Counted from the stretch's first letter, positions 35,314 through 45,520 are shown. The stretch is DNA of 64,000 bases from Pseudomonadota bacterium (GCA_018814305.1 JAHJAA010000058.1:60102-124101); one strand, 5' to 3'. Notes: a model not told the origin generated them from the sequence alone. Translations and numbers: made by a program.

Positions 35314-36297
35314 ATGCAGGAGAAACATACTTTGTCATCAACGCTGATTCGAATAGCCACGGTCCTTTTTCTGGCCGGATTTTCCTTAACCGGTTGCGGG
35401 GGGGGCGGAGGGGGAAGCTCAGATCCAACCACCACGACCTCTGCAGCAAATACGACCACCACTTCGGCGGCGGCCACTACGACCACAACAGCCACCACCA
35501 CGACCACCACCTCCGGCAACAACACCTCGGCGGCGGTAATCAATGAAAGCAATGCCACTCAGATCGCCACCAGCGCCTTTGGCAACTACGAAACGATTTC
35601 CTCCCTCCTCTCCTTCAGCAGACGTCAAAGCACTGGAGCGAGCCTGCGGGCCATGGCGGCAGCGGACCAATATACCAATACACTTCCGGGTGATTGCGGT
35701 GGGTCAATGACCATGGTTCTGGACTACAGCACCTCCGATATGTACATATTGATGACCTATGCCAATTACAATGATTGCTCAAGCGGCACCATTGACGGCT
35801 CCATGGAGATGGTTACCTCAGGAAATTCTTCGGGATCCCAAAGTTCCACCTCCATCACCTTTGCCGATTTCACCACCACCGATCCCAGTACCGGCGCCAT
35901 CTCAATGATCAACGGCAATATGACCTATGATTACGACGAGACCGCGGGAACTGAATCCACCACCGCCACCATCAGCACCTATGATTCATCAACCGGCGAA
36001 ATTATCACCATTGAGGACATGGAGCTCTCCCTTAGTGGTTTAAACGGTACCACGCTCACATATTCCATGAACGGGACCTTCACCGACTCCCTGTATGGTT
36101 CAACGACCATGACCACAACCACCCCTTTCGTAATATCCATATATGACGAAAACCCGTCATCAGGGGTAATGATCGTGACCGGCGCCGGAAACACCAAGTG
36201 TCGTCTCACCTGTCTCTCTTCAACCACGTATAAGGTCGAAGCTGATACCAACGGCGACGGCAATTACGATTACATCTCCGGGACCCAGTACTGGTAA
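35314..36297 (+). CDS. Lipoprotein with poly-Gly and Thr-rich linker
   Basis: 327 residues. The signal peptide ends in a lipobox (LTGC, Cys at residue 28), followed directly by seven Gly and then a Thr/Ala-rich linker (about 40-70). The folded domain (about 75-327) is rich in Ser/Thr/Asp with a short Cys pair (CRLTC) and the acidic DTNGDGNYDY near the C-terminus, which resembles a Ca-binding loop. No family recognised. AGGAGG precedes the start, and a strong terminator follows at 36321. Confidence 0.82.
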   Translation: MQEKHTLSSTLIRIATVLFLAGFSLTGCGGGGGGSSDPTTTTSAANTTTTSAAATTTTTATTTTTTSGNNTSAAVINESNATQIATSAFGNYETISSLLSFSRRQSTGASLRAMAAADQYTNTLPGDCGGSMTMVLDYSTSDMYILMTYANYNDCSSGTIDGSMEMVTSGNSSGSQSSTSITFADFTTTDPSTGAISMINGNMTYDYDETAGTESTTATISTYDSSTGEIITIEDMELSLSGLNGTTLTYSMNGTFTDSLYGSTTMTTTTPFVISIYDENPSSGVMIVTGAGNTKCRLTCLSSTTYKVEADTNGDGNYDYISGTQYW

Positions 36298-36320
36298 ACC
36301 AAACTCAATCACAAAGACCA

Positions 36321-36358
36321 AAAGGCCCGGCCGGGGAATTCCCCGGTCGGGCCTTTTT
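36321..36358 (+). terminator. Strong intrinsic terminator after the lipoprotein gene
   Basis: Arms AAAGGCCCGGCCGGGGAA and the matching half meet at 36338/36339; one G-T wobble at 36330/36347, all other pairs Watson-Crick. A run of five T follows on the plus strand. Confidence 0.9.
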
Positions 36359-36806
36359 CATTAGGTTAACCGCACGTAATTAGTCGCGCTAAGAAACCAA
36401 TCAACACAACGAAATCATTATCTAATAAACAAAATATCGTCACGGAAAATTGCAGGACATTGCATGGTTACCCCTCATTTTCTGGTGATTTCAAATGCGT
36501 TCTCCTGAGAAAAAAACTCAAGACCAGCCCCCTTTTTCAGGACCACCTGAAAATATCCTCACCAAGCGCCATGGGCTCTACCGACTTGTCGCCATCATAG
36601 ATTGACACTTCATTGGGGATAGGGACGTGGAGTTTTTGACTTGTAATATAGTGCTAGAGTCTTATAATTGACAATTTTTCCCAGTGCGCAAAAAGCCTTT
36701 TTGATACGGCCGACCTATTATTGTTGCATGCCATTGCATGCCAAGGCGGTCAGACCATTGTTGCACAACATTTCCAACAGATAAATAAACTCACCTTCGA
36801 TCATTC
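36359..36806. other. AT-rich non-coding gap before the eptA gene
   Basis: No gene seen. The composition changes to AT-rich here and stays so through 39186. It contains a tandem direct repeat of TTGCATGCCA (36724-36743) and a short palindrome around 36760. Confidence 0.5.
36724..36743. repeat. Tandem 10-bp direct repeat
   Basis: Two adjacent exact copies of TTGCATGCCA. Possible regulatory site or slippage remnant upstream of the eptA-like gene. Confidence 0.4.
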
Positions 36807-38342
36807 ATGAAAGTTCTCACGATTAAAAGTTTTCAGATTTCGCACATATCATTTACGATGATATTCACGGCATTTATCTATTTTGTCTATAATTCCATAA
36901 ACATAGACAAAATCGTCAAATGGTTCCCCATGGGGAAAACTATCGATTATACGAGCCTCATCGCTTTTTTGATTGTCGGTTTATGTCTATTCATCTCATT
37001 TTTTATTCTCTTTGCCCACCGTTGGACGATTAAGCCAATGGCTATTATTATCATAATATTAAGTGCAACAACGACATATTTCACCTCAAAATACAATGTC
37101 GCGATTGATCGTACTATGATAATGAACTCTATACATACTGATGTTACCGAAGCAACAGGACTGCTATCTATTCACATGTTCCCATACATATTTTTCCTGA
37201 TTATGCTACCAACTCTTCTTGTAGCTTATATCGACATTACATTTAAAAATTTCACAAAATACATATTATCATCTTTTATATTATGGGTATTAGTGATGTC
37301 TGTTGGTATTTGCACAGTATATGTGAAATACAACAGCATCCATAGAGCTATAAATTTATCTGACAAATATATAATACACACCCTCGTTCCGATAAATTAC
37401 ATTAGAAGCATTGGCAGCGCGATTCACCGCACTGTTGCTGATTATTACCAAAAAAACAAACATGAAATTGTCATAACAGGGAGTGTTTCATCGCAAGACA
37501 ACTTAGTGGTTGTCCTTGTTGTCGGCGAATCATCCAGACAGAAAAATTTCAGTCTGTATGGTTATGAACGGAAAGAGACAAACCCAATTTTATCAAACGA
37601 AACAGACCTTCATGTGCTCAATGGAAAGGCCCGCATTGGCTCAACCCTGCTCGCCCTACCCGAAATATTGGAAAAAAATGATATCAAATTACCAGCCATC
37701 ACCTCAAAGTTAGGCATTGAGACATCATGCTATGTTAATTACACGCTCTATGATAATTGTTCTGCGGTCGGCGAGGTGATGGTTGATAATTGTGGGCATG
37801 ACGGGAAGTGTTTTGATGAAGATGTCATCCCATTACTCGATGAAAATCTGAAATCATACGAATCGGGGTATAGATTTATTCTTTTACATCTTGGCGGAGG
37901 AAGCCATGGACCGAGCTACAAGGACAGATATCCCCCAGAATTTCAAAGGTTTAATCCTCAATGTTCCGATGCTGACGTACTCAACAATTGCACCCTTGAG
38001 GAATTGTATAACTCATATGACAATACGATACTTTATGTCGATTTTGTTCTCGGTGAGATCATAAAGAAACTTGACCAATCAGGCGCACCATATGTTTTTA
38101 TTTATATGTCTGACCATGGGGAATCGTTATTGGAAGATGGTCGATTGTTTCATGGAATGCCACCAGGAATACCTTTACCCCCAGAACAGGCCCAAGTGCC
38201 TTTGATCATAAAATCATCAATCCCCTTAACAATTGATGAGCGAGAACAATATAATCAGCAAGATGTATTTGATAGCGTTCTTGATTTGCTCTCTATTGAG
38301 ACGAATCTTGTAAACAAGGAAGGAAGTTTTCTTAAGAAATAA
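36807..38342 (+). CDS. eptA: EptA-like phosphoethanolamine transferase
   Basis: 511 residues. Five N-terminal membrane helices (about 1-185) are followed by a periplasmic alkaline-phosphatase-type domain. Zinc/catalytic motifs are visible: HLGGGSHGPSYKDRYP, FNPQCSD and MSDHGESLLEDG. The nucleophile position reads GESSRQKNFSLYGY, with Ser242 where lipid A-type enzymes usually have Thr (GETAR). It transfers phosphoethanolamine to lipid A or another envelope acceptor. The gene is clearly more AT-rich than its neighbours, suggesting transfer. The PAP2 gene follows; that pair resembles the LpxE/EptA arrangement of Helicobacter. Confidence 0.9.
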   Translation: MKVLTIKSFQISHISFTMIFTAFIYFVYNSINIDKIVKWFPMGKTIDYTSLIAFLIVGLCLFISFFILFAHRWTIKPMAIIIIILSATTTYFTSKYNVAIDRTMIMNSIHTDVTEATGLLSIHMFPYIFFLIMLPTLLVAYIDITFKNFTKYILSSFILWVLVMSVGICTVYVKYNSIHRAINLSDKYIIHTLVPINYIRSIGSAIHRTVADYYQKNKHEIVITGSVSSQDNLVVVLVVGESSRQKNFSLYGYERKETNPILSNETDLHVLNGKARIGSTLLALPEILEKNDIKLPAITSKLGIETSCYVNYTLYDNCSAVGEVMVDNCGHDGKCFDEDVIPLLDENLKSYESGYRFILLHLGGGSHGPSYKDRYPPEFQRFNPQCSDADVLNNCTLEELYNSYDNTILYVDFVLGEIIKKLDQSGAPYVFIYMSDHGESLLEDGRLFHGMPPGIPLPPEQAQVPLIIKSSIPLTIDEREQYNQQDVFDSVLDLLSIETNLVNKEGSFLKK

Positions 38343-38344
38343 AT

Positions 38345-38464
38345 ATGAAATTGTTTCTGGTTTTACCTGGAAAATTACAGATAATTTCTAAAATCAATTC
38401 ATGCTTTCCAGGTCAGGAAATTGATGGAATACAGATAAATCAATTCGATGAAATCATATTATGA
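38345..38464 (+). CDS. Possible 39-residue small ORF between eptA and PAP2 genes
   Basis: ATG to TGA, 39 codons, beginning MKLFLVLPGKLQIIS. Its stop overlaps the PAP2 start codon (ATGA), as in translational coupling, and it starts two bases after the eptA stop. No ribosome site and no family recognised; it may be chance in AT-rich DNA or a decayed gene. Confidence 0.3.
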   Translation: MKLFLVLPGKLQIISKINSCFPGQEIDGIQINQFDEIIL

Positions 38465-39186
38465 AATCGAACCATAGAACAATCAATCGCCCATGGTTTA
38501 TACGTGCATTACTCCGCTACGATACTGCAGCATTTATTGCGTGTATTGCCTTTTTTCTTGTCTGGCCACGCTTTGACCTCTCGGTTAGCAGACTTTTCTT
38601 CGATATGAACACGCATGCGTTTATATGGAAAGATCATCTCATTCCAAGATCAATCTATTCGCTAACGCACCTAATCGGGGGAACGATTGTAATTACCTTG
38701 CCCATTATGATTTTTGCCAGTTTTGTTAAGAAAAAAGGCTTCCTCGCCCAACGGAGAAAAGCCCTGATATTTTTACTGAGTTTAGCTCTCCTCGGGCCAG
38801 GTTTAGTGGTTAATGTGATTTTGAAAGAACACTGGGACAGACCTCGACCCCGTCAAATTATTGAATTTGGCGGAGACAAACAGTACGAAGCACCCTTTGC
38901 GCCCGATTTTATGTCAGAAGGCTGTTATTCGTTTGTATCCGGGCATGCATCGGTGGGATTTTATTTTTTTGGCCTCGCCTTGTTATCCAGAAAACGAAAA
39001 TGGCTGGTGCTGCCCATCCTGGCTGGTACAGTCATTGGAGCGGGGAGAATTGTGCAGGGGGGGCATTTTTTTTCGGACGTTTTATTCTCCGGATGGGTCG
39101 TTTGGTTTTGCTCGATATTATTGTACACCCAGTTTTTTAAATTAAATGCTAATCTCGTCGAGAATGAACCGGTGCAAGAAATTTGA
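38461..39186 (+). CDS. PAP2-family phosphatase, lipid A 1-phosphatase-like
   Basis: 241 residues with about six helices. The acid-phosphatase motifs are present: KEHWDRPRPRQ (motif 1), SFVSGHAS (motif 2, SGH) and GRIVQGGHFFSD (motif 3). Motif 2 has SGH preceded by Val rather than Pro, still compatible. With the EptA-like enzyme upstream it could remove the 1-phosphate of lipid A so that phosphoethanolamine can be added (inference from the Helicobacter LpxE/EptA pathway). AT-rich like eptA. Confidence 0.87.
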   Translation: MKSNHRTINRPWFIRALLRYDTAAFIACIAFFLVWPRFDLSVSRLFFDMNTHAFIWKDHLIPRSIYSLTHLIGGTIVITLPIMIFASFVKKKGFLAQRRKALIFLLSLALLGPGLVVNVILKEHWDRPRPRQIIEFGGDKQYEAPFAPDFMSEGCYSFVSGHASVGFYFFGLALLSRKRKWLVLPILAGTVIGAGRIVQGGHFFSDVLFSGWVVWFCSILLYTQFFKLNANLVENEPVQEI

Positions 39187-39199
39187 ACAGCCACACAAA

Positions 39200-40210
39200 T
39201 CAACTGACGAATTGAAATTCTAATACCAGGGTAATAATTCCCACCGTATGATCCGGATGATCCGCTCCCGGATAATAGTTCACCTCCGGCTCAATCTCAT
39301 AGAACAGCCAGCGACGAAAGATGTTCTGCCGGTATCTGATGGCCAATCGGTACTTAATGGCCTTGAAGCTGGGTTTCTCTACCCCGTACATCCCCAAATC
39401 AAGCGCCATGGCAGCTTTAGGTGAAAATGGCCGGAACAGATTAACCTCGGTTCCCCACTGCAGGCCATCCTTATTCTCAACGAAGGTCCCATAGAAGCTT
39501 AACCGTCCGGTAATTTTCTCGGAGAGGATTCTTTCCAGATCCAGCCGTGAGGTCTCCCCGAAACCTGCCTGGGATTTCCAGAAAACAACTTCGGTAAAAC
39601 GGATGACATTCAGTTTCCCCCGGTGAAGCACCCGCCCATAATGCATTCGCCCGTAATAATCCACCGGCCAGCCCAAGCGAACCCCGCCTCCGAAGTGAAA
39701 CCACGACCGGAGGGAATCAAAAAACACATACCGCAGACCCAGATTGGTCCTATCCTCGATATTGCCATCTTCCTGGAGGGTGGAATCTATTTCATCCCCG
39801 GACCGCTCTTGCTGGGCATCTTGGCTGTTTCCCCCAAAAAAAATCAGATGCAGCCGCTGGTTGACCTTAGGCAAGGTCAGGTTCGCCAAAAAACGTACCG
39901 GAAAAGTCAGCTTCTCTCCTTCCGTATACCGTGACACCGCCCGAAAGCGTATAAACGAGGTCGGAATTTCGCTATCTTCCACCCGGGGATCACCAAAGAA
40001 ATTGTCAAACCAGATGGTCGGTCCCTTGATCTTGCCTTGCAGATACGTATGAGAGTCGTCCAGAAAAGAGTAAATAAGCTCATCAGAAGGAAGCGTTTTC
40101 CCTAAGGATTCTTGATCCGCTTTAGCGACAATCGAACAAAGTACGAAAGAGAAAGTCGCGATGACAAGCATCATCCGTTGCCAACCAAAGACTGAAAGGC
40201 CACTGTTCAC
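39200..40210 (-). CDS. Exported, probably outer-membrane, protein
   Basis: 336 residues; GTG start overlapping the Ogt stop by 4 bases. A signal peptide (about 10-31, ending CSIVAKA) is followed by a body of alternating amphipathic strands with many aromatic residues and a C-terminal Ser preceded by Phe-Val (EFQFVS). This is consistent with a beta-barrel in the outer membrane, but no specific family is recognised. Convergent with the PAP2 gene, 13 bases apart. Confidence 0.72.
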   Translation of the reverse strand: MNSGLSVFGWQRMMLVIATFSFVLCSIVAKADQESLGKTLPSDELIYSFLDDSHTYLQGKIKGPTIWFDNFFGDPRVEDSEIPTSFIRFRAVSRYTEGEKLTFPVRFLANLTLPKVNQRLHLIFFGGNSQDAQQERSGDEIDSTLQEDGNIEDRTNLGLRYVFFDSLRSWFHFGGGVRLGWPVDYYGRMHYGRVLHRGKLNVIRFTEVVFWKSQAGFGETSRLDLERILSEKITGRLSFYGTFVENKDGLQWGTEVNLFRPFSPKAAMALDLGMYGVEKPSFKAIKYRLAIRYRQNIFRRWLFYEIEPEVNYYPGADHPDHTVGIITLVLEFQFVS

Positions 40211-40770
40211 GCTCCGCGCCTCCCGCTGGATCGCCGCCGAAGAGCCACTCCCTCTCCGGCCAGCAAAGCAATCTTGGTTGTCACTCCACCATGGGCGGAA
40301 AATCCCCCTGGACGATTGCCGGAAGAGACAACCCGATGACAGGGGATAATCAAGGGAACAGGATTTCGGCCCAGGGCTCCGCCAACAGCCCGGGCGGCGC
40401 CGGGTGAGCCCACAGCCCGGGCAAGATCACCGTAGGTGGCGGTCTCCCCTGCCGAAATGGTTCGAGCCACGACATACACCTTGCGGCTAAAGGATCCGAC
40501 TTGCTCTAAGTCGACCAGAATATCGTCAAAATTCTGCAGAATACCCTGGAAGTGACTCCGGATCCGGGCAATGAGCTCATTAATCCATGGAGGTGGAACA
40601 CCAGGCAATATCCCGCCGCAGAGCCCAGCAATCTTTGCCAAAATTATCTCCACGGTCGATTCAGGAAGGAGGAAGTGTTTTATGGCAGGGGAAGCCAGAG
40701 GAGGGGTGGTCCAAACAAGCCCACAGACCCCAAAAGACGTCTCAAACAGGCAATACGAAGGACCTTTCAT
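40207..40770 (-). CDS. ogt: Methylated-DNA-protein cysteine methyltransferase
   Basis: 187 residues from the ATG with GAGGGAG upstream. The active-site loop is VPLIIPCHRVV, with the acceptor Cys in PCHR. The helix-turn-helix and Asn hinge region (GAARAVGGALGRNP) is intact. It repairs O6-methylguanine and O4-methylthymine by suicide transfer. N-terminal part (about 1-85) is short and divergent, as in Ogt proteins. The downstream outer-membrane protein overlaps it by 4 bases. Confidence 0.9.
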   Translation of the reverse strand: MKGPSYCLFETSFGVCGLVWTTPPLASPAIKHFLLPESTVEIILAKIAGLCGGILPGVPPPWINELIARIRSHFQGILQNFDDILVDLEQVGSFSRKVYVVARTISAGETATYGDLARAVGSPGAARAVGGALGRNPVPLIIPCHRVVSSGNRPGGFSAHGGVTTKIALLAGEGVALRRRSSGRRGA

Positions 40771-40817
40771 CACTGGCTCCCTCACTGTATACCCCCCGGA
40801 AATAAAACTGCTTAGTT

Positions 40818-43223
40818 CTATGACAAGACTATTGCACTAACGTCATTAAAATGATCGGCATAATGGACCGTCAAACCATCCCTGATATGATCGGGTAACT
40901 CTTCATAATCACGCCGATTCCCTCCCGGAAGAATCAGCTCGTGGATGGATTGACGCTTGGCGGCAATAATCTTTTCCTTGATCCCACCAACCGGCAGAAC
41001 CTTCCCGGTAAGGGTCAACTCCCCGGTCATGGCCAGATCTCTCTTGACCTCACGGCCCTGGGCGAGCAGTAGAAGGGCTGCGGCCATGGTGATTCCAGCA
41101 CTGGGTCCGTCCTTGGGGGTGGCCCCCTCCGGGACATGGAGATGAATAAAACGTTTTGCGAAATAATCTTTATCCGCACCCAGTCTGCCGATATGTGACG
41201 AGATATAACTATAGGCAATCTCTGCCGATTCCTTCATCACCCCACCCAGTTGTCCGGTCTGCTTAAATCCCCGTTCCAGCGCATGGACACAGGTCGCCTC
41301 CACCGGTAGGGTGACGCCCCCCATGGCCGTCCAGGCAAGCCCAGTTACTACCCCTACCCCACTGAAGCGTTTTTCCGGCCTGAAAATCGGTTTTCCCAGG
41401 TACCCCTCCAGATTGCGATTCGATACAGATATAACCGCCTTGGAGTCTTCCAGGAGCTTGACCACCGCCTTACGGGCAATCTTCTGAAGATTCTTCTCCA
41501 GACGCCTTACCCCGGCCTCACGGGCATAGCCTTCGATAATCATCTTCATGGCGGCATCCGTCACCTTAACCTGTGATTTTTTTAAACCGGCCCGGAACAA
41601 GGTTCTTGGCCAGAGATGATTCCTGGCGATATCGAACTTTTCTTCGGTAATATAACCGGACAGCCGGATCATTTCCATCCGGTCAAGCAGCGGCGGTGGA
41701 ATTGTATCCAACTGGTTGGCAGTACAAATGAAAAGTACTTTTGAAAGATCAACCCGCAGATCAAGATAATGATCAAGAAACTCGACATTCTGTTCCGGAT
41801 CAAGCACCTCAAGCAGGGCCGAGGCCGGATCGCCATGATAGGAGGCACCCACCTTATCGATTTCATCCAGCATGATCACCGGGTTAGCCACCTTGACCTC
41901 TTTCAAGGCCTGGACGAATTTACCCGGCATGGCCCCGATATAGGTCCGCCGATGGCCCTTGATTTCAGCCTCATCACGCATCCCGCCGAGACTGAATCGG
42001 TAAAACTTACGTCCCAGGGCATCGGCAACCGAGCGCCCGATGGAAGTTTTACCAACCCCGGGAGGACCGACCAACAGCATGATCGAGCCGGTTACTTCCT
42101 TTTTATAAGCCCCCACGGCCAAAAATTCGACGATCCGGTCCTTGACGTCATGGAGACCGTCATGATCACGATCAAGAACTGAACGTGCTTCCTGCAAATT
42201 AAAGCTATCGGGGGAATAAATTCCCCAGGGGACGGAAGTGGCCCAATCAAGATAGTTCCGGGTAACTCCGTACTCCGGAGACCCGGTTTCAAGAATAGCC
42301 AGTTTTTTCAGCTCATCTTTGATTCTCTCCAAGGCAGCCTTGGGAGGTTCAAGCGCTTCGAGTCTGGACTCATACAACTCCACATCGGCACTGCGATCAT
42401 CCTTGGTGATCCCCAGCTCTTCCTGGATGGTTTTCAACTGTTCCTTGAGAAAGAACTCTCTTTGCCGCTTCGAAATCTTACGATTTACTTCCCCACTGAT
42501 CTCCGACTGGAGACGCGCCACCTGTAATTCCTTATGCAAAATAGGCAGAACCGTTTTCATCCGTTCCAAGATATCAAAGGTATTCAGGACCTGCTGCAAC
42601 TCGCTCCCCTTGACCGTGGTAAGGGTCGCCGCGAAGTCCGCCAGGGAGGAAGGTTCATTGGGATTGATGAACCGGATAAACTGCTTCACCTCCTCACTGT
42701 AGAGAGGATTGGTCGAAACGAGTTCCTTGACCGCACTGATCAACGCCAGGCTGTAGGCCTTGATCTCATCGACTTCTTCTTTCCCGGTTATCTTTTCCTT
42801 TTCCTCAGGATAGGAAACCTCGACCAGAAAGGGCGGTTTGACCGACAGCCAACGTTTGATCCGGAACCGCTTTAAACCCTGGCCGATAAAATGAATATTG
42901 TCATCCTTGCGGGACTGATTATGCATCCGGGCCAGGCAACCAACTTCAGAAAAATCGGCCGGTTCCACTTGCTCCGGGGGAATATCACCGACAAAGACCA
43001 TCCCGAAACTTTTGTGAGCCGTTTCAGCGACCTTGGCAACAGTCTCCTCCCAAACCTTGGCAGAAACTACAATGGGTTGCATCTGAGCCGGGAAGAATGG
43101 CCGACTGTTAACAGGGAAAAGATAGAGAAAGGGCGGAGGGATATTCTTGGCCAAGACCAGACCCCGGTTATCTGACTCTGAGAGAATTTCCGTTTTAGAA
43201 GAATTTCCAGATGATATACTCAT
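40818..43223 (-). CDS. lon: ATP-dependent protease Lon
   Basis: 801 residues, the full bacterial LonA length. N-terminal LAN domain, central coiled-coil region ([19 protein letters not shown]), AAA domain with Walker [13 protein letters not shown] and Walker B VIMLDEID, and a C-terminal protease domain with catalytic Ser708 in PKDGPSAG and a downstream Lys ([12 protein letters not shown]). It degrades misfolded and regulatory proteins in the cytoplasm. Appears monocistronic. Confidence 0.96.
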   Translation of the reverse strand: MSISSGNSSKTEILSESDNRGLVLAKNIPPPFLYLFPVNSRPFFPAQMQPIVVSAKVWEETVAKVAETAHKSFGMVFVGDIPPEQVEPADFSEVGCLARMHNQSRKDDNIHFIGQGLKRFRIKRWLSVKPPFLVEVSYPEEKEKITGKEEVDEIKAYSLALISAVKELVSTNPLYSEEVKQFIRFINPNEPSSLADFAATLTTVKGSELQQVLNTFDILERMKTVLPILHKELQVARLQSEISGEVNRKISKRQREFFLKEQLKTIQEELGITKDDRSADVELYESRLEALEPPKAALERIKDELKKLAILETGSPEYGVTRNYLDWATSVPWGIYSPDSFNLQEARSVLDRDHDGLHDVKDRIVEFLAVGAYKKEVTGSIMLLVGPPGVGKTSIGRSVADALGRKFYRFSLGGMRDEAEIKGHRRTYIGAMPGKFVQALKEVKVANPVIMLDEIDKVGASYHGDPASALLEVLDPEQNVEFLDHYLDLRVDLSKVLFICTANQLDTIPPPLLDRMEMIRLSGYITEEKFDIARNHLWPRTLFRAGLKKSQVKVTDAAMKMIIEGYAREAGVRRLEKNLQKIARKAVVKLLEDSKAVISVSNRNLEGYLGKPIFRPEKRFSGVGVVTGLAWTAMGGVTLPVEATCVHALERGFKQTGQLGGVMKESAEIAYSYISSHIGRLGADKDYFAKRFIHLHVPEGATPKDGPSAGITMAAALLLLAQGREVKRDLAMTGELTLTGKVLPVGGIKEKIIAAKRQSIHELILPGGNRRDYEELPDHIRDGLTVHYADHFNDVSAIVLS

Positions 43224-43406
43224 GGGTTGGCGCCCTCTTTTAACGTTAAGGAATCTCGGCCTTTACTCCGGCAAATGGGGAAATGAGAATCGACCCACAC
43301 CGCAGAGGCTATCATTCTTCCATACCAAAGATTGCCTTAACGGTGAGCCATTAAAATCAATAAGCCCCATCACGGCCATTGTCAATTCATTGACACACGT
43401 TCACGC

Positions 43407-44168
43407 TCAAAGCCAACCAATCTCCCGGGCCGTCTCATAACCCACCAGCGTCTCGCCAAGGTCCTCTGGCATTCGTATTGTATGATCGGAGAGGGGAATG
43501 ACGCCTCCCATGATTTCGGCCTTCTTCTGGGGATAAAGGGGCTTTGAACTGGGATCAGCATAGCCCAAGGGGTAGAGAGGCAGATCTGTCTTAAGATCAT
43601 ATTTATCGGTTGCCCCCAACGTATGGAGCAACTCATGGACAATAATGACGTTGTTTCCTCCGGCCTGGCGGCGCTCGGCAAATCCGTTGACCATTCCGAT
43701 CATCCCCTCCCGGATTCCAATGGAATGGGAGAGCGAGTCGTGGGTAGCTGGATCAAAAAACGCGATGAACACCCTGGCATCCCAAGGGCCGTCATAGGTG
43801 TTTGCCCGCCAAGCCCACCACCTGAGCTTCAGGCTCCAGGCCATAATCGCCAAAAGAGTCCCGCCAACCGGGGGAGACGGTGGCAACGCCCCCTTCACCT
43901 CCGGGGCCAATTCCAGGCTCACCGGACGATCAAGAGAGAGACCGTATCTCGTACCCTCACGACTCATGAACGCGGCAACCGGCTGGAAGACATCTTGATC
44001 GAGATCGGCAATATAGCGCGTCGCGACCTCACTCCGATCACCATTAATTGGCAGAATAACCACCACCAGAGGAAATTCCCACTGGGCGGTTCGGATCCGG
44101 CTGAGCCAGCCGGTCCCTGCCACGACGACCAGAACCAATAGCAGAAAACCTATCCGAAAAGCCTTCAC
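43407..44168 (-). CDS. Membrane-anchored zinc-protease-like protein
   Basis: 253 residues. One N-terminal helix (about 5-23), then an extracytoplasmic domain. It contains HELLHTLGATDKYD (about 176-189), an HExxHxxGxxD zinc site of the metzincin type, near the C-terminus. The rest is unlike any family I recognise. Its start overlaps the stop of the MltB-like gene by 4 bases, so it is co-translated with a peptidoglycan-cleaving enzyme; a role in envelope turnover is inferred. Confidence 0.75.
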   Translation of the reverse strand: MKAFRIGFLLLVLVVVAGTGWLSRIRTAQWEFPLVVVILPINGDRSEVATRYIADLDQDVFQPVAAFMSREGTRYGLSLDRPVSLELAPEVKGALPPSPPVGGTLLAIMAWSLKLRWWAWRANTYDGPWDARVFIAFFDPATHDSLSHSIGIREGMIGMVNGFAERRQAGGNNVIIVHELLHTLGATDKYDLKTDLPLYPLGYADPSSKPLYPQKKAEIMGGVIPLSDHTIRMPEDLGETLVGYETAREIGWL

Positions 44169-45229
44169 CTCCCCGTCTCAACCAGCCGGTCGGCCAGGGT
44201 CCCCACCGCAATGGCAAAGGCATTCGACCTATTCCATTTAAGAATCACCTTAAAGTTATCATAGACCAGAAAGGCCCTGGTGGAATCAGATTCAGTGAAT
44301 ATTAACTTTGCTTGAAAATCCCTGAGGGGCAATCCTTTCCCGTCAAGGCTACGAAGACCGAGACTTTGCCATTCTTGAAGCGTTCGGGTGGTTCCGGAAA
44401 GCTCCCGGTCAACGCCTGCAGGCAATCGGATCTCACGCCCCCATGTCTGATCGAATCGCCACCCCGAAGCATGGAGATAACTGGCCCCGGACGCAAACAG
44501 ATCGGCAGGACTCTTACGGATATCGATCCGGCCGTCACCGTCATAATCGACGGCATAGCGCTTAAACACCGAAGGCATAAACTGAAGGCCACCATAGGCC
44601 CCGGCCCATGAGCCAATGAAATCAGCCGGGGCAACCAATCCATCATTCAAGATATGCAACCCGGTTAACAACTCTTTGCGGAAATAAGGCCCTCGCCGAT
44701 TATCAAAGGCCAGGGTAACCAGGGCTTTAATAACCTGGTGACTGCCGGTCACCCGACCATAATCCGATTCAATCCCCCACAGAGCTAAAAGGAAACGTGC
44801 CTGAACCTTATAGGCTTTTTCAATTTTCTGCAGCAGTCGCTCATGTTCCGATAACATTAACCGACCATTTCTGATCCGGTTCTCCGACACTAGTCTGGCT
44901 AAATAATCATCCAGGACCAGTTTAAACTCCGGTTGGTTCCGATCGTTGTCGATCACCCGAGGCTGAAAAACCGCGCCCTCCAAGGCCTGATCAACCACTG
45001 CCGGAGCTATCCCCTCGAGAATAGCCTCCTGACGCAACTCCTTCAACCAATCCTCAAAGGAGACCCCTGAGACCGAAGGAGGAGCAGCAGACAAATCTTG
45101 GGCCAAAACCTCGACGGAGGTCAAAAGGACCACAAACAAAGTCAGACATATCAATACGAGAAATTTACCAATGAGATGGAACTTGACGTTCACGGAGAAA
45201 CAAAAGGAAGGAGGTACCAAAGGATTCAT
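44165..45229 (-). CDS. Lytic murein transglycosylase B-like protein
   Basis: 354 residues. N-terminal signal region (about 15-45, ending LTSVEVLAQ). Catalytic domain of the SLT_2/MltB type: LLALWGIESDYGRVTGSHQVIKAL (Glu nucleophile in GIESDYG), FIGSWAGAYGGLQFMPSVF and YDGDGRIDIRKSPADLFASGASYL. It cleaves the beta-1,4 bond of peptidoglycan to anhydro-muropeptides. No lipobox seen, so likely soluble periplasmic. No clear ribosome site for the first ATG. Confidence 0.92.
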   Translation of the reverse strand: MNPLVPPSFCFSVNVKFHLIGKFLVLICLTLFVVLLTSVEVLAQDLSAAPPSVSGVSFEDWLKELRQEAILEGIAPAVVDQALEGAVFQPRVIDNDRNQPEFKLVLDDYLARLVSENRIRNGRLMLSEHERLLQKIEKAYKVQARFLLALWGIESDYGRVTGSHQVIKALVTLAFDNRRGPYFRKELLTGLHILNDGLVAPADFIGSWAGAYGGLQFMPSVFKRYAVDYDGDGRIDIRKSPADLFASGASYLHASGWRFDQTWGREIRLPAGVDRELSGTTRTLQEWQSLGLRSLDGKGLPLRDFQAKLIFTESDSTRAFLVYDNFKVILKWNRSNAFAIAVGTLADRLVETGR

Positions 45230-45331
45230 AAATCATTTTCCCCGCTGATTCGAGGATCAGTACGAAACGCCAGGGTAAAATGATGGAAGAGCGAAACTAT
45301 TAAAAAGGAAAATTCACGAAGAACGCATAGC

Positions 45332-45520
45332 TTAAAGAGACACCACGCAAGACTCGGCAATAGCCTTATCCATTCCAACATGTCCTTCAATTTTTTCCAT
45401 CATCGCCTGAAAGCACTCCGGACAATACCCGTGTGAATGGCGCTGGGCCGGATCGGCCTTCTGCTTGACCCAACCACTATTACTCTTCTTTCGCTTACAG
45501 TGACAACAGATATATTCCAT
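45332..45520 (-). CDS. Zinc-ribbon microprotein
   Basis: 62 residues preceded by GAAGGAGAT at good spacing. Two CxxC knuckles (CCHC at 5-8 and CPEC about 33-36) with basic residues between form a likely zinc ribbon; one more Cys lies near the C-terminus. No family recognised. Small cytoplasmic protein; possible regulator or adaptor. Confidence 0.7.
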   Translation of the reverse strand: MEYICCHCKRKKSNSGWVKQKADPAQRHSHGYCPECFQAMMEKIEGHVGMDKAIAESCVVSL

